This document shows positions 32,006 to 42,611 of a stretch of 64,000 bases of DNA, one piece after another; the first letter of the stretch is position 1; every line of letters starts with the position of its first letter. Source of the stretch: Ottowia beijingensis. Lineage in GTDB: Bacteria; Pseudomonadota; Gammaproteobacteria; Burkholderiales; Burkholderiaceae_C. The notes under the pieces were generated by a model. It did not search any database and was not told the DNA's origin. It worked only from the letters and a program-made list of their open reading frames with translations. A program made the position numbers and the translations under genes. The DNA is taken from positions 1,178,001-1,242,000 of the forward strand of contig NZ_JACCKX010000001.1 of assembly GCF_013423955.1 (NCBI RefSeq), given 5' to 3'.

Positions 32006-32775
32006 ATGATGGCCTTGACGCATCACCCGCCGCGCGCCAACGCCATGCTCGACTGGCTGAAAAAGCTCACCCCAAGACGCACCCCAGCCCCGGCAGACGC
32101 ACCGCCCGACCTGAAGGCCGTGTTCCGCCTGGCCCTGGCCCATTACCCCGCCCACGTGCCGCCGCATCGTGGCCTGGGCGGGCATATCACGCCCGAGCAG
32201 GCGCAGCACAACCTGGACTGGTTTCGGCGCTCGGTGCCCGAGCGGCTGCACGCCCTGCGCGCGCTGGCGGCCGACACCGGGCTGGCGCTGCCGGCCGACC
32301 TGCAGCGGCCGGTTGCTTCGCTGGACGAGGCCAAGGAATTGGTGGCGCGGCTGATCGCGTGGACACGCGCCTGCTGGCCTGATCGGCCCTACCGGCCCGA
32401 GCATCTGAGCGACAGCCACTGGGCCATGAGCGCCCGCACCGGCGACGACGCGATCTTCAGCGTGGTGCTGGACGTGGCCACGCTGCTGGGCCAGGTGGCG
32501 ATGACCGGGCGCAGCGAATGGCGCTGGGGCCTGGACATGGCGCGCGCCAGCCGGGGCCGCAGCCCATGTTCTCGGCGCGGCGCGTGGTGCTGTTCACGCC
32601 GCCGCTCGGCGAGCAGCGCGCACCCTGCATGATGGACATGGAAGCGCTGGTGCTGGAGCGCTACCGCCGCCCGAAGGACTTCAGGTTCAACCAGACGCTG
32701 GAATACGACCCGTGGATGGAATACGTGCGCGATGGCTACACGGGACGCGTGATCGATCTGATGGCGGGTCGGTGA
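32006..32775 (+). CDS. Hypothetical protein, family unknown (one frame break)
   Basis: Read from ATG 32006 (MMALTHHPPRANAMLDWLKK), with a frame break near 32560; one base restores GRQPMFSARRVVLFTPPLGE and the ending YDPWMEYVRDGYTGRVIDLM, giving 256 residues. Features seen are a proline-rich linker after residue 20, a helical middle (EQAQHNLDWFRRSVPERLH) and a possible strand-rich end. No signal peptide or membrane span. Its place between hisG and hisD and its orientation against the operon mark it as an accessory insertion. Confidence 0.65.
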
Positions 32776-32812
32776 AGGCCGCGCCGGCGCTGATCAGCGG
32801 TCAATCCATAAG

Positions 32813-32872
32813 GGGAGTATATGCCTTCAGCGCCCGTCAGCCGGGCGCTGGCGAACAGGATAAAGGGAGTAT
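32813..32872 (+). repeat. Paired-box element 5 (GGGAGTAT x2, 52 bp apart)
   Basis: Perfect boxes at 32813-32820 and 32865-32872. The hairpin CAGCGCCCG-TCAGC-CGGGCGCTG at 32828-32850 is a perfect 9-bp stem, the best of the family. It lies between the convergent hypothetical gene and hisG. Confidence 0.87.
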
Positions 32873-32910
32873 CTTGATATCCCCGCCTTTTTAGCGCCAT
32901 CCACGCGCGC

Positions 32911-33555
32911 TCACGCCGGCTGGTGCATCGCCTGCGCGAAGGCGTCGATGATCGTGCGGATGGCCGCCGTCTTGAGCTTGAGCGCCGCCTGGTTGACCAC
33001 CAGGCGCGAGCTGATGTCCATGATGTGCTCGACCTCGACCAGGTTGTTGGCCTTCAGCGTCTTGCCGGTGCTGACCAGATCGACGATGGCGTCGGCCATG
33101 CCGGTGAGCGGGGCCAGCTCCATGCTGCCGTAGAGCTTGATCAGGTCGACGTGCACGCCCTTCTCGGCAAAGAAGTTGCGCGCAATCGTCGTGTACTTGG
33201 TGGCCACGGTGATGCGGCTGCCCTGGCGCACGGCCTTCTGGTAATCAAAGCCGGCGGGCGCGGCCACGGCCATGTGGCACTGGGCGATCTGCAGGTCCAG
33301 CGGCTGGTACAGGCCGGCGCCGCCGTGCTCGATCAGCACGTCCTTGCCGGTCACGCCGATGTCGGCGCCGCCGTATTCGACGTAGGTGGGCACGTCGGTG
33401 GCGCGCACCAGCACCACGCGCACGCCCTCCTGGTTGGTGGGCAGGATGAGCTTGCGCGACTTCTCGGGGTCTTCCAGCACCTCGATGCCCGCCGCGGCCA
33501 GCAGCGGCAGGGTCTCGTCGAAGATGCGGCCTTTGGACAAAGCCAGGGTGATCAC
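32911..33555 (-). CDS. hisG: HisG, ATP phosphoribosyltransferase (short form)
   Basis: It commits ATP and PRPP to histidine synthesis. The start is GTG 33555 ([19 protein letters not shown]), preceded at good spacing by AGAAGGAA; the frame is open further upstream but that part is non-conserved. Segments [16 protein letters not shown] and [18 protein letters not shown] (PRPP loop) are typical. At 214 residues it lacks the C-terminal regulatory domain, so it is the short class that needs HisZ as partner. HisZ is not in this window. Confidence 0.95.
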   Translation of the reverse strand: MITLALSKGRIFDETLPLLAAAGIEVLEDPEKSRKLILPTNQEGVRVVLVRATDVPTYVEYGGADIGVTGKDVLIEHGGAGLYQPLDLQIAQCHMAVAAPAGFDYQKAVRQGSRITVATKYTTIARNFFAEKGVHVDLIKLYGSMELAPLTGMADAIVDLVSTGKTLKANNLVEVEHIMDISSRLVVNQAALKLKTAAIRTIIDAFAQAMHQPA

Positions 33556-33596
33556 GATGGGTTTCCTTCTAGCGAACTTGTCGTCGTCGATGCCCA

Positions 33597-34310
33597 CTAT
33601 TGTCGCGCCGGTCCGTGCAAGCGCGGCGCCCAGTCTTCGGCGGCGCCCTGTTCCAGCCGGCGCTCGAACAGCTTGCGCCACGAGGGCGGCAACGGCAGAG
33701 CCAGCACGGCGTGCAGCGTGGCGGGTTCGCACACGCGCTGGCGGATCAGGGTGGCCACGCGGTCCAGCGGCCAGTCGGGGTGCGGGCGGGTGATCAACAC
33801 CACAGGATCGTCCGCCTGCAGGCTGCCCTGCGCCAGCACGCGCAGGTACCAGCCGGTGCGGCCAGTGTCCTGCACCCGGCGCGCCATGTGGGGCTCGCCA
33901 AAGCGGTCGTTCAGCTTCCAGCACGGCTGGCGGCCTTGGCTGACGGCGAAGCGTGCGCTGCCGATCTGCCATTCGTCGCCCAGGCACACGCTCTGCTCAT
34001 CCAGGCCATCGACGCTCAGGTTCTCGCCGAAGGCGCCGGGCGCGGCCAGCAGCGGCCGGTCGCCCAGCTCGCTGCGCCAGATCGCGTAATGCGCCCATGG
34101 GTAGACGTGCACCGCCTTGTCGGGCCCGCCGTGCACGCGGCGGTCGCCCTGTTCGTCGCCGGCCAGCGATTCGGCCCCCACGGCGACGGGGCCGCTCACG
34201 GACTGCTTGTCGATGGCGCTGAAGGTGCCTGGCCGCGTGTAGGGCACGGCGCGCCCGGTCAGCACGGCGCGCACCTGGCCGATGACGGGGGCTGCGCTGC
34301 GTGCCGTCAC
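33597..34310 (-). CDS. MOSC domain protein (YiiM-like)
   Basis: A 237-residue protein of the molybdenum cofactor sulfurase C-terminal family. Conserved parts are [35 protein letters not shown] and the cysteine motif [13 protein letters not shown]; the C-terminal three-alpha part follows. YiiM-type proteins reduce N-hydroxylated compounds using Moco; the substrate here is unknown. It lies between murA and hisG, an addition to the usual order. Confidence 0.9.
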   Translation of the reverse strand: MTARSAAPVIGQVRAVLTGRAVPYTRPGTFSAIDKQSVSGPVAVGAESLAGDEQGDRRVHGGPDKAVHVYPWAHYAIWRSELGDRPLLAAPGAFGENLSVDGLDEQSVCLGDEWQIGSARFAVSQGRQPCWKLNDRFGEPHMARRVQDTGRTGWYLRVLAQGSLQADDPVVLITRPHPDWPLDRVATLIRQRVCEPATLHAVLALPLPPSWRKLFERRLEQGAAEDWAPRLHGPARQ

Positions 34311-34315
34311 CGCCG

Positions 34316-35620
<1,305 letters not shown>

Positions 35621-35682
35621 GGCTGGATTGAAAAGGCTCGGTGGATATCGAGAGGCCGCAGCGCAGGCCAGGCGCGAGCACC

Positions 35683-35709
35683 CGTGGCCGGACCTGCGCC
35701 GGCCACTGG
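35683..35709. repeat. REP-like palindrome GTGGCCGGACC-GGCCAC
   Basis: CGTGGCCGGACCTGCGCCGG closing with CCACTGG is almost identical to the copy at 63274-63300. It lies in the ibaG-murA gap and is followed by a small CCCCCTGCGGGGCG stem. Confidence 0.65.
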
Positions 35710-35740
35710 TGCGTCCCCCTGCGGGGCGACTCAGGGGATT

Positions 35741-35977
35741 TCATTTGGCTGCCCATTCGGCAGGGGTCAGCGTCTTCATCGACAGCGCATGCACCTCGTC
35801 GGTTTTCAGGCGCTCGCCCAGCGTGGCGTACACGCGCTGGTGGCGCGCGATGGGGCGCTTGCCCTCGAACTCGGGCGAGACGATGGTGGCGAACCAGTGG
35901 CGGCCGTCGCCTTCGACTTCGAGGTGCTCGCAGGCCATGCCGGCGGCGATGAGGGCTTTGAGTTGGTCAGCGGTCAT
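35741..35977 (-). CDS. ibaG: BolA family protein (IbaG-like)
   Basis: A 78-residue BolA/IbaG protein read from ATG 35977 (MTADQLKALIAAGMACEHLE); the TTG 15 bases upstream is less likely. The conserved helix-strand pattern includes VEGDGRHWFATIVSPEFEG and RHQRVYATLGERLKTDEVHA with the invariant histidine for Fe-S binding with glutaredoxin. It sits between the ABC permease gene and murA as in most betaproteobacteria. Confidence 0.92.
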   Translation of the reverse strand: MTADQLKALIAAGMACEHLEVEGDGRHWFATIVSPEFEGKRPIARHQRVYATLGERLKTDEVHALSMKTLTPAEWAAK

Positions 35978-35989
35978 GTCGGGGGTTAT

Positions 35990-36085
35990 CAAAATAATAG
36001 CTGCTTGCGCTTGTCAATCAATGGTTTCAAATGTTTTTCGCTTGAAACAACCAACTGGCGGGCGCAAGCCACTCTCAATTCATGA
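35990..36085. repeat. AT-rich repeat pair between ibaG and the ABC permease
   Basis: AAAATAATAGCTGCTTGCGC at 35992 onward and, inverted, CGGGCGCAAGCCACTCTCAA near 36059-36078 bracket an AT-rich loop with TTTCAAATGTTTTTCGCTTG. It is a long member of the AATAGCTGCTTGCGC family. Confidence 0.7.
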
Positions 36086-36118
36086 GCACCGGCTTGCTTG
36101 CGCCCGGCACCCACGACC

Positions 36119-36925
36119 TTAGCCGCGCAGCTTGTAGCCGGTCTTCAGCAGGTACAGCGTCAGCGCCGACACCAGCGCCACCGCCGAGCCAGCCACGCCC
36201 AGGCTGAGCCAGGGCGACACGTCGCTGACGCCGAAGAAGCCGTAGCGGAAGCCGTCGATCATGTAGAAGAACGGGTTGAAGTGGCTGATCGTCTGCCAGA
36301 AGCCGGGCAGCGAATGGATGGAATAGAACACGCCGGCGAGGAAGGTCATGGGCATGACGATGAAGTTCTGGAACACGGCCATCTGGTCGAACTTGTCGGC
36401 CCACAGCCCGGCCAGCAGGCCCAGCACGCCCATCAGCCCCGCGCCCAGCAGCGCGAACACCAGCACCCAGGGCAGCGAGGCGGCGCGCGGCGGCGCATAC
36501 AGCAGCGTGACGAGGTACACGCCCAGCCCCACCAGCAGCCCGCGCAGCACGGCGGCGCCCACGTAGGCCACAAACCAGTGCCAGGCCGACAGCGGCGTGA
36601 GCAGCGTGAACACCAGGTTGCCCATGATCTTGCTCTGCACCAGGCTGGAGGCGCTGTTGGCAAACGCGTTCTGCAGCACGCTCATCATCACCAAGCCGGG
36701 CACCAGAAAGGCGACGTAGCTGACGCCGGGGTACACCTGCACGCGGTCGCTGAGCACGTGGCCGAAGATCAGCAGGTACAGCACGGCGGTGAGCACCGGC
36801 GCGGCGATGGTCTGGAAGGCCACGCGCCAGAAGCGCAGCACCTCCTTCTTCAGCAGCATCTTCCAGCCGTCGTTGGGCGCCGGCAGGGCCTGCAGGTGCG
36901 TGGTGCGCATCACCGATTCGTTCAT
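36119..36925 (-). CDS. ABC-2 type transporter permease (YadH-like)
   Basis: A 268-residue six-span permease of the ABC-2 exporter family, opening MNESVMRTTHLQALPAP from ATG 36925. Hydrophobic spans include IAAPVLTAVLYLLIFGHVL, VAFLVPGLVMMSVLQNAFA and QNFIVMPMTFLAGVFYSIHS; the HFNPFFYMIDGFRYGF motif is characteristic. With the ATPase gene that overlaps its start by 4 bases it forms an exporter whose substrate is not known. It lies downstream of mlaB. Confidence 0.92.
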   Translation of the reverse strand: MNESVMRTTHLQALPAPNDGWKMLLKKEVLRFWRVAFQTIAAPVLTAVLYLLIFGHVLSDRVQVYPGVSYVAFLVPGLVMMSVLQNAFANSASSLVQSKIMGNLVFTLLTPLSAWHWFVAYVGAAVLRGLLVGLGVYLVTLLYAPPRAASLPWVLVFALLGAGLMGVLGLLAGLWADKFDQMAVFQNFIVMPMTFLAGVFYSIHSLPGFWQTISHFNPFFYMIDGFRYGFFGVSDVSPWLSLGVAGSAVALVSALTLYLLKTGYKLRG

Positions 36926-37887
36926 GACAGCACTCCTGCGGTGGTGGTTGGCGGCGGCGTGGCGATGGCGGGCGCGTTCATCAACTGGATGAACACGTCC
37001 TCCAGGTCGGCCTTGCGGATTTCCAGGTCTTCGACCGCCACGCCGGCCTGGCGCAGCGCGGCCAGGTGGGCCTCGATCTCGGCCGGGCCGCTGGCCGGCA
37101 ACTCGACGATGCGGCCGGTGGTGCGCGCCTGCGCGGCCAGCTCGGGCGGCAGGGCGTTGTCGGTCTTGAAATACAGCACGTTGGCGGTGGCGTTGTTCAG
37201 CAGCGTGCTGGTGCGCTCCAGCGCGATGACCTGGCCCTTCTTGAGCATGGCCAGGCGCTGGCACAGGGCCTCGGCCTCTTCCAGGTAGTGCGTGGTCAGC
37301 AGCACGGTGTGGCCCTTGCGGTTGAGCGCGGCGACGAACTGCCACAGCGTCTGGCGCAGTTCCACGTCGACGCCGGCGGTGGGCTCGTCGAGCACGATGA
37401 CGGGCGGCTTGTGCACCAGCGCCTGCGCCACCAGCACGCGGCGCTTCATACCGCCAGAGAGCTGGCGCATGTTGGCCCTGGCCTTGTCGGCCAGGCCCAG
37501 GCCGGACAGCAGCTCGTCGATCCAGTCGTCGTTGCGGTGCAGGCCGAAGTAGCCGGACTGGAAGCGCAGCGCCTCGCGCACGGTGAAGAAGGGGTCGAAC
37601 ACCAGCTCCTGCGGCACGATGCCGAGGTGGCGGCGCGCCTGCATGAAGTCCTGCTGCACGTCGTAGCCATGCACCTTGACGGTGCCGGCCGTGGCGCGCG
37701 CCAGGCCGGCCAGGATGGAGATCAGCGTCGTCTTGCCCGCGCCGTTGGGGCCGAGCAGGCCGAAGAATTCGCCTTCTTCGATGTCGAAGCTGACGTTGTC
37801 GAGGGCTTTCAGGGGAGCGGCGCCGGATTTGCCCGCGGCCGGATAGACCTTGGACACCGACTGAAAGGAGATGGCAGGCATAGGCAA
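36922..37887 (-). CDS. ABC transporter ATPase (YadG-like)
   Basis: A 321-residue ATP-binding subunit. Walker A GLLGPNGAGKTTLISILAG, Q-loop LGIVPQELVFDPF, signature MRQLSGGMKRRVLVAQAL, Walker B VIVLDEPTAGVD and switch histidine LTTHYLEEAE are all present. The C-terminal part has the DLEDVFIQL motif of ABC-2 partners. Its stop overlaps the permease start, ensuring equal synthesis. Confidence 0.94.
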   Translation of the reverse strand: MPMPAISFQSVSKVYPAAGKSGAAPLKALDNVSFDIEEGEFFGLLGPNGAGKTTLISILAGLARATAGTVKVHGYDVQQDFMQARRHLGIVPQELVFDPFFTVREALRFQSGYFGLHRNDDWIDELLSGLGLADKARANMRQLSGGMKRRVLVAQALVHKPPVIVLDEPTAGVDVELRQTLWQFVAALNRKGHTVLLTTHYLEEAEALCQRLAMLKKGQVIALERTSTLLNNATANVLYFKTDNALPPELAAQARTTGRIVELPASGPAEIEAHLAALRQAGVAVEDLEIRKADLEDVFIQLMNAPAIATPPPTTTAGVLS

Positions 37888-37959
37888 CCGGCCATTTTAC
37901 GATTTTGGGCCGTTCCGCGTGGTGCGCAACCGGCCCAGCCCCTGGGGGCGCAGGCTCTT

Positions 37960-38253
37960 TCAGGCCGCGGTGTCCTCGGGCAGGGCGGGATCGGGTAGCA
38001 GGGCCGAGATGCCGTACAGCCCGGCCAGCTCACGCAGCCGCGGCGCCAGGCCGCGCACGGCAAAGCGCTTGCCGTCCTGCAGGCATTCGCGCCGGCACTC
38101 CAGCAGCACCGCCAGGGCGGACGAATCGAAACGCGTCAGCGCCGTGGCGTCGACCAGCACCTGCGGCTCGCTCTCGGCCCGCGCGGCCTTCAGCAGCATG
38201 TTCAGGCAGGTGGGCGCCTGGGCGTGCGTCAGTTCGGCGGGCAGCACCAGCAT
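37960..38253 (-). CDS. mlaB: MlaB, STAS-domain subunit of the Mla transporter
   Basis: A 97-residue STAS protein read from ATG 38253 (MLVLPAELTHAQAPTCLNML). The core VLVDATALTRFDSSALAVLL has the conserved serine position near the helix start. MlaB binds the MlaF ATPase and stabilises the inner-membrane MlaFEDB complex. It starts 5 bases after mlaC. The frame is open upstream through mlaC but that is a shadow reading. Confidence 0.88.
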   Translation of the reverse strand: MLVLPAELTHAQAPTCLNMLLKAARAESEPQVLVDATALTRFDSSALAVLLECRRECLQDGKRFAVRGLAPRLRELAGLYGISALLPDPALPEDTAA

Positions 38254-38258
38254 GGCGG

Positions 38259-38915
38259 TCAGGTCTTGCCGCTGGCGGCGTTGCTCTGGTTGCGCTCGGA
38301 CAGCGACCTGATCAGCGCATCGACGCCGCCGGCATTGATCTGCTGCGCGAACTGCGGGCGGTAGTTGTCGACCAGCCACACGCCGACCACGTTCAGGTCG
38401 TAGATCTTCCAGCCTGCGCCCTGGCCGGGCGTCTTCTCCATGCGGTAGTCGACCTGCACCGGGTCGCCCTGGCCGCGGATGAGGGTGCGCACCACCACTT
38501 CCTTGTCGGTCGGCGCGCCGCGCAGCGGCAGTACCTCGACGCTCTGGTTCTTCACCTGGCGCAGCGCGCCCGCGTAGGTGTGCACCAGCAAGGTCTTGAA
38601 CTCGCTCTGCAGGCGCTGGCGCTGCTCGGGCGTGGCCTTGCGCCAGGCCGGGCCGGTGGCCGAGGCGGTCATGCGCGTGAAGTTCACGTAGGGCATGACC
38701 TTGGAATCCACCACGGACATGATGCGGTTGATGTCGCCACCCTGCAGCGCCGCGTCGCCCTTGATCAGTTCCAGCACCTCGTTGCTGACGCGGGTCATCA
38801 TGGCGTTGGGGGCCTCGTCGGCCGCCTGCGCCCACGGCGCGGCACCCGCCATGGCCAGCGCGCCCAGCGCACCGGCGGTGAAACGGACAAAGGAACGGCG
38901 ATCGGCAATCTTCAT
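38259..38915 (-). CDS. mlaC: MlaC, periplasmic phospholipid carrier
   Basis: A 218-residue protein of the toluene-tolerance Ttg2D / MlaC family. The signal sequence MKIADRRSFVRFTAGALGAL carries an RRSF twin-arginine-like motif. The body has VDSKVMPYVNFTRMTASATG, FKTLLVHTYAGALRQVKN and GWKIYDLNVVGVWLVDNYR, all typical. It shuttles phospholipid between MlaA at the outer membrane and MlaD. The start at 38915 is preferred over one nine codons upstream because it begins at the signal. Confidence 0.94.
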   Translation of the reverse strand: MKIADRRSFVRFTAGALGALAMAGAAPWAQAADEAPNAMMTRVSNEVLELIKGDAALQGGDINRIMSVVDSKVMPYVNFTRMTASATGPAWRKATPEQRQRLQSEFKTLLVHTYAGALRQVKNQSVEVLPLRGAPTDKEVVVRTLIRGQGDPVQVDYRMEKTPGQGAGWKIYDLNVVGVWLVDNYRPQFAQQINAGGVDALIRSLSERNQSNAASGKT

Positions 38916-39007
38916 CGGTCTGTCTTTCTCGGGACGGCGCACCCCGGCGCCCTTGGCATTTTGAATCTGCCGCGCCCCAGGGTTCCCCAGCGCTGTTACA
39001 AGTTGTG

Positions 39008-39804
39008 CTAGCGGGCCGGCTGCGGGGCGGCATCAGAGCCAGCGGGTGCCGGCGCGGCCCCGCCCTCTTCTTCCAGGTCGTAGCGCTCCTCGTCCTGCGG
39101 CGGGTTGCCGTCGTGGATCTCGTTGCGGCGCTTCTGCAGGAAGGCGTCGCGCTGGAAGCTGTACTTGTCGAGCGCGGCGGATTCAAGAAAGTCGGTCGTC
39201 GTCAGCAGGCTGGCGCGGGTCTGGATGACGTTCACACCGATCAGCGAATTGCGCACCGACACATCGTTGACGTGGCCGACCGCGCTGCCGTACGCATCGA
39301 CCGGCAGCGCCGCGGCGTCGCGCAGCGTCGACGGTCCGAACAGCGGCAGCACGAAATACGGCCCCGCCGGCACGCCCCAGTAGCCCAGGGTCTGGCCGAA
39401 GTCCTCACGGTGGCGCTGCAGTCGCATCTCGGTCGCCGGATCCAGCACGCCGCCCAGCCCCATGGTGCTGTTGATGACGACGCGCCAGAACGAGTGCAGC
39501 GCGCCCTCGGGCTTGGCCTGCAGGATGTTGTTCACGAAGGACCAGGCATCGCCCAGGTTGCCGAAGAAGTTGCTCACCCCCGTGCGCACCGGTTGCGGCA
39601 GCACGTCGCGGTAGGCCGTGGCCACGGGCTTGAGCACGGCCGTGTCCACCGCCTCGTTGAAGCTGTACATGCTGCGGTTGTAGCGCTCCCACGGGTCGCG
39701 CGGATCGGCGCCGGGGCACTGGCGCAGCCGGCCAGCAACACCAGCGCCACGGCACCAGCCAGACCTTGCACGCGCTGCCTGGCGCCCATGCTTTGCTTGC
39801 TCAT
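39008..39804 (-). CDS. mlaA: MlaA (VacJ), outer-membrane lipoprotein (one frame break)
   Basis: It removes phospholipid from the outer leaflet of the outer membrane. The lipoprotein signal LAGAVALVLLAGCASAP has its lipobox at LAGC. The frame breaks near 39716; one base restores GADPRDPWERYNRSMYSFNE. Then AWSFVNNILQAKPEGALHSF, MRLQRHREDFGQTLGYWGVP and GPYFVLPLFGPSTLRDAAAL match VacJ. A long acidic/proline-rich tail ends the 265-residue protein. It lies between mlaD and mlaC. Confidence 0.94.
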
Positions 39805-40391
39805 TGAAATACCCCTGTTGCTTTCGCGGTGTCGCTGGCTGCTTGCGGCGCGCCAGCGCTGGCTGGCGGCCTGCGGCTGCCGAAGGCGTGATTGAACCCC
39901 ACCGGCGGCCTACTTTCCACCCTTGTCGGGGATGCGGCATTGGCCGCGCTGTTGAAGAGAAACTGGCTGATCAGGTTCTCCAGCACCACGGCCGACTGCG
40001 TGCTGGTCACATTATCGCCGGCGGCCAGGTTGTCCTCGGCCGCGCCGGCCTCCACGCCGATGTACTGCTCGCCCAGCAGGCCGCTGGTGAGGATCTTGAG
40101 CGAGCTGTCCTTCGGAAACTTGAAGCGCGCGTCCATGTCCAGGTCGATCCGGGCCTGGTAGCGCTCGTCGTCGAAGCTGATGCCCGCCACGCGCCCCACC
40201 ACCACGCCGCCGCTGCGCACCGCCGCCTTGGGCTTCAGGCCGCCGATGTTGTCGAACTGCGCCGTGATGCGGTAGGTGGACTGGAAGTTCAGCGACAGCA
40301 GGTTGGCCGCCTGCAGCGCCAGAAACACCAGCGCCGCCAGCCCGATCATCACGAACAGGCCGACCCAGAGATCATTCTTGGAGCGTTCCAT
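39801..40391 (-). CDS. mlaD: MlaD, MCE-domain subunit of the Mla transporter
   Basis: A membrane-anchored MCE protein. The N-terminal span follows MERSKNDLWVGLFVMIGLAA; the MCE domain has GLKPKAAVRSGGVVVGRVAG and the pore-loop segment LLGEQYIGVEAG. As read it is 196 residues and its TGA overlaps the mlaA start by 4 bases. One extra C near 39925 would instead end it at TAG 39910 with PDKGGK, so the last 36 residues (NHAFGSRRPPASAG and on) may be an artefact of a frame error. Confidence 0.9.
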   Translation of the reverse strand: MERSKNDLWVGLFVMIGLAALVFLALQAANLLSLNFQSTYRITAQFDNIGGLKPKAAVRSGGVVVGRVAGISFDDERYQARIDLDMDARFKFPKDSSLKILTSGLLGEQYIGVEAGAAEDNLAAGDNVTSTQSAVVLENLISQFLFNSAANAASPTRVESRPPVGFNHAFGSRRPPASAGAPQAASDTAKATGVFQ

Positions 40392-40407
40392 CTAGCTCGC
40401 CCTCACA

Positions 40408-41190
40408 TCAATAGGAAAACATCAGCGCCGTGAGCAGGAAGTCCAGCCCCAGCACCATCAAGGACGCCATCACCACCGTGCGAGTGGTGGCGCGCGCCAC
40501 GCCGTCGGCCGTGGGCTTGGCCATGTAGCCTTGCAGCAGGGCCACGAAGGTCACGGTGATGCCGAAGGCCACGCTCTTGATCACCCCGTTGCCCAGGTCG
40601 GAGAAGATGTCCACGCCGCCCTGCATCTGGCTCCAGAAGGCACCGGGGTCGACGCCGATCATCGGCACGCTGACGATCCAGCCACCCAGCACGCCCACCG
40701 CGTTGAACACCGCCGTCAACAGCGGCATGACGATGATGCCGGCCCAGAAGCGCGGCGCGATGATGCGCTGCACCGGGTCCACCGCCATCATCTCCATGGC
40801 GCTGAACTGCTCGCCCGACTTCATCAGGCCGATCTCGGCCGTCAGCGACGTGCCTGCGCGCCCGGCAAACAGCAGCGCGGTGACCACCGGCCCCAGTTCG
40901 CGCAGCAGCGACAGCGCCACCATCAGCCCCACCGCCTCGGCCGAGCCGTAGCGCTGCAGGATGTTGTAGCCCTGCAGCGCCAGCACGAAGCCGACGAACA
41001 GCCCCGACACCGCGATGATGGCCAGCGAATAGTTGCCCAGGAAGTGGATCTGGTCGCGCACCAGCGAGAAGCGCCGCAGCGTCGGCCCCAGCAGCGCGAC
41101 CAGGCGCCAGAAGAAGCGCGCGGCGTAGCCCACATCGGCCAGCGCGCGGCGCGTGGCGAAGCCGACGTCGGACGGGCGCCACCAGCTCAT
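40408..41190 (-). CDS. mlaE: MlaE, permease of the Mla transporter
   Basis: A 260-residue MlaE/YrbE permease. Conserved parts are [60 protein letters not shown] and [14 protein letters not shown]. Two MlaE copies with hexameric MlaD form the core of the inner-membrane complex. The start overlaps the end of mlaF by 4 bases. Confidence 0.96.
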   Translation of the reverse strand: MSWWRPSDVGFATRRALADVGYAARFFWRLVALLGPTLRRFSLVRDQIHFLGNYSLAIIAVSGLFVGFVLALQGYNILQRYGSAEAVGLMVALSLLRELGPVVTALLFAGRAGTSLTAEIGLMKSGEQFSAMEMMAVDPVQRIIAPRFWAGIIVMPLLTAVFNAVGVLGGWIVSVPMIGVDPGAFWSQMQGGVDIFSDLGNGVIKSVAFGITVTFVALLQGYMAKPTADGVARATTRTVVMASLMVLGLDFLLTALMFSY

Positions 41191-42047
41191 CGGGCCACCT
41201 CGATGCCAAAGTCCTGCTCCACCGTGGGGCCGGGGTAATGAAACTCCACCGGGCCCTCCATGTCCATGCCGACGAACTGGCGGATCAGCGGGTCGCTGCT
41301 GGCGCGCACCTCGTCCGGCGTGCCCTGCGCGGCCACCTTGCCGTCGGCCAGGATGATCACCTGGTCGGCGATGAGGAAAGTCTCCTGCACGTCGTGCGAC
41401 ACCACGATGCTGGTGATGCCCAGCGCGTCGTTGAGCTGGCGGATCAACTTGGCCGCGGTGCCAAGCGAGATCGGATCCAGCCCGGCGAACGGCTCGTCGT
41501 ACATCACCAGTTCAGGGTCCAGTGCGATGGCCCGCGCCAGCGCCACACGCCGCGCCATGCCGCCGGAGATCTGCCCCGGCATCAGATCGCGCGCGCCGCG
41601 CAGGCCCACGGCGTCCAGCTTCATCAGCACGATGTCGCGGATCAGCGCCTCGGGCAGTTTGGTGTGCTCGCGCAGCGGAAAGGCCACGTTCTCGAACACG
41701 CTCAGGTCGGTGAACAGCGCGCCGAACTGGAACAGCATGCCCATGCGCCGGCGCGCGGCGTACAGCTGGGCCTCGTCCATCGGGCCGATGTCCTTGCCGT
41801 CGAACAGCACCTGCCCCTGCTGCGCGCGCTGCTGCCCGCCGATCAGGCGCAGCACCGTCGTCTTGCCGCCGCCCGAGGCGCCCATCAGCGCCGTCACCTT
41901 GCCGCGCGGCACCGCCAGCGACAGCCCGCTCAGCACCGGGCGCGTGCCATAACCAAAGGTCACGTCGCGCAGCTCGACCAGGGCGTCGGTCGATGCGGCA
42001 CCCGACGCCGGAACAGAGGGCACTGCGATGGAAGAAGGCGATGACAT
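41187..42047 (-). CDS. mlaF: MlaF, ATPase of the Mla transporter
   Basis: The ATP-binding subunit of the phospholipid transporter. Walker [16 protein letters not shown], signature [16 protein letters not shown], Walker [15 protein letters not shown] and switch [13 protein letters not shown] are clear. The start is set at ATG 42047 ([16 protein letters not shown]); an upstream in-frame start would add 21 residues of no similarity. It is the first gene of a long minus-strand run. Confidence 0.95.
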   Translation of the reverse strand: MSSPSSIAVPSVPASGAASTDALVELRDVTFGYGTRPVLSGLSLAVPRGKVTALMGASGGGKTTVLRLIGGQQRAQQGQVLFDGKDIGPMDEAQLYAARRRMGMLFQFGALFTDLSVFENVAFPLREHTKLPEALIRDIVLMKLDAVGLRGARDLMPGQISGGMARRVALARAIALDPELVMYDEPFAGLDPISLGTAAKLIRQLNDALGITSIVVSHDVQETFLIADQVIILADGKVAAQGTPDEVRASSDPLIRQFVGMDMEGPVEFHYPGPTVEQDFGIEVAR

Positions 42048-42445
42048 CGTCAAAAAGACAGAGCCGGCATGACAACCGGCTCGGCCCGCCATCATAAGGG
42101 ATTTCAGCAACGTTGGCCGCGCGCCACCTCAGCCTCGAATCGGCACGAAACCCCTTGCCAGCATGCGCAAGTCGCTACATTTATCGAAGCAAGCCAGCTG
42201 GGTTGGCGCCGCCTGGGCCTCGCGTTCGACGGCGCCGGGCCGTGCGGGCGAAGGGCTGGTGGTTCAGTGCAGCGCCGCTGCGTCGCGCGGCGTGCCGTCT
42301 TGCGCCCTCTCCCGCCGGCGGGAGAGGGTTGGGGTGAGGGTAACGCAGGTTGAATATTCATAGCTGCTCGCGCCCGCCACACAACGATTTCAGACACTTT
42401 TATTTTGAAATCAAGCCCCAACAAGCGCAAGCCACTATTTATTCA
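42048..42445. repeat. Gap upstream of mlaF: CTCTCCC palindrome and AT-rich repeat
   Basis: CCCTCTCCCGCCGGCGGGAG followed by AGGGTTGGGGTGAGGGT at 42305-42341 is a palindromic repeat of a type met in many proteobacterial genomes. From 42358 to 42445 lies a long AT-rich copy: ATAGCTGCTCGCGCCCGCC, then TTTTATTTTGAAATCAAGCC and AAGCGCAAGCCACTATT, closing inverted. From 42048 to 42300 I see nothing. Confidence 0.6.
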
Positions 42446-42611
42446 GTAGCATCCACCTTCTCGCGCACCACTGCGCCCACCGGCGGCACGCCATCCCGCG
42501 CGCCGCAGCCGCCGCGCCCCAGCCCCGCCGCCAGCAGGCAGCCATGTCCTGTCGATGAAACTTGCTACTGGACGCAAGCGCGGCCAAGCGTAGCCGAGCC
42601 ATGGTCGTTGG

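Noticed and set aside
37960-39186. A 408-residue protein containing the MlaB domain
   Set aside because: The N-terminal part is a shadow of mlaC. MlaB homologues start at the ATG at 38253.
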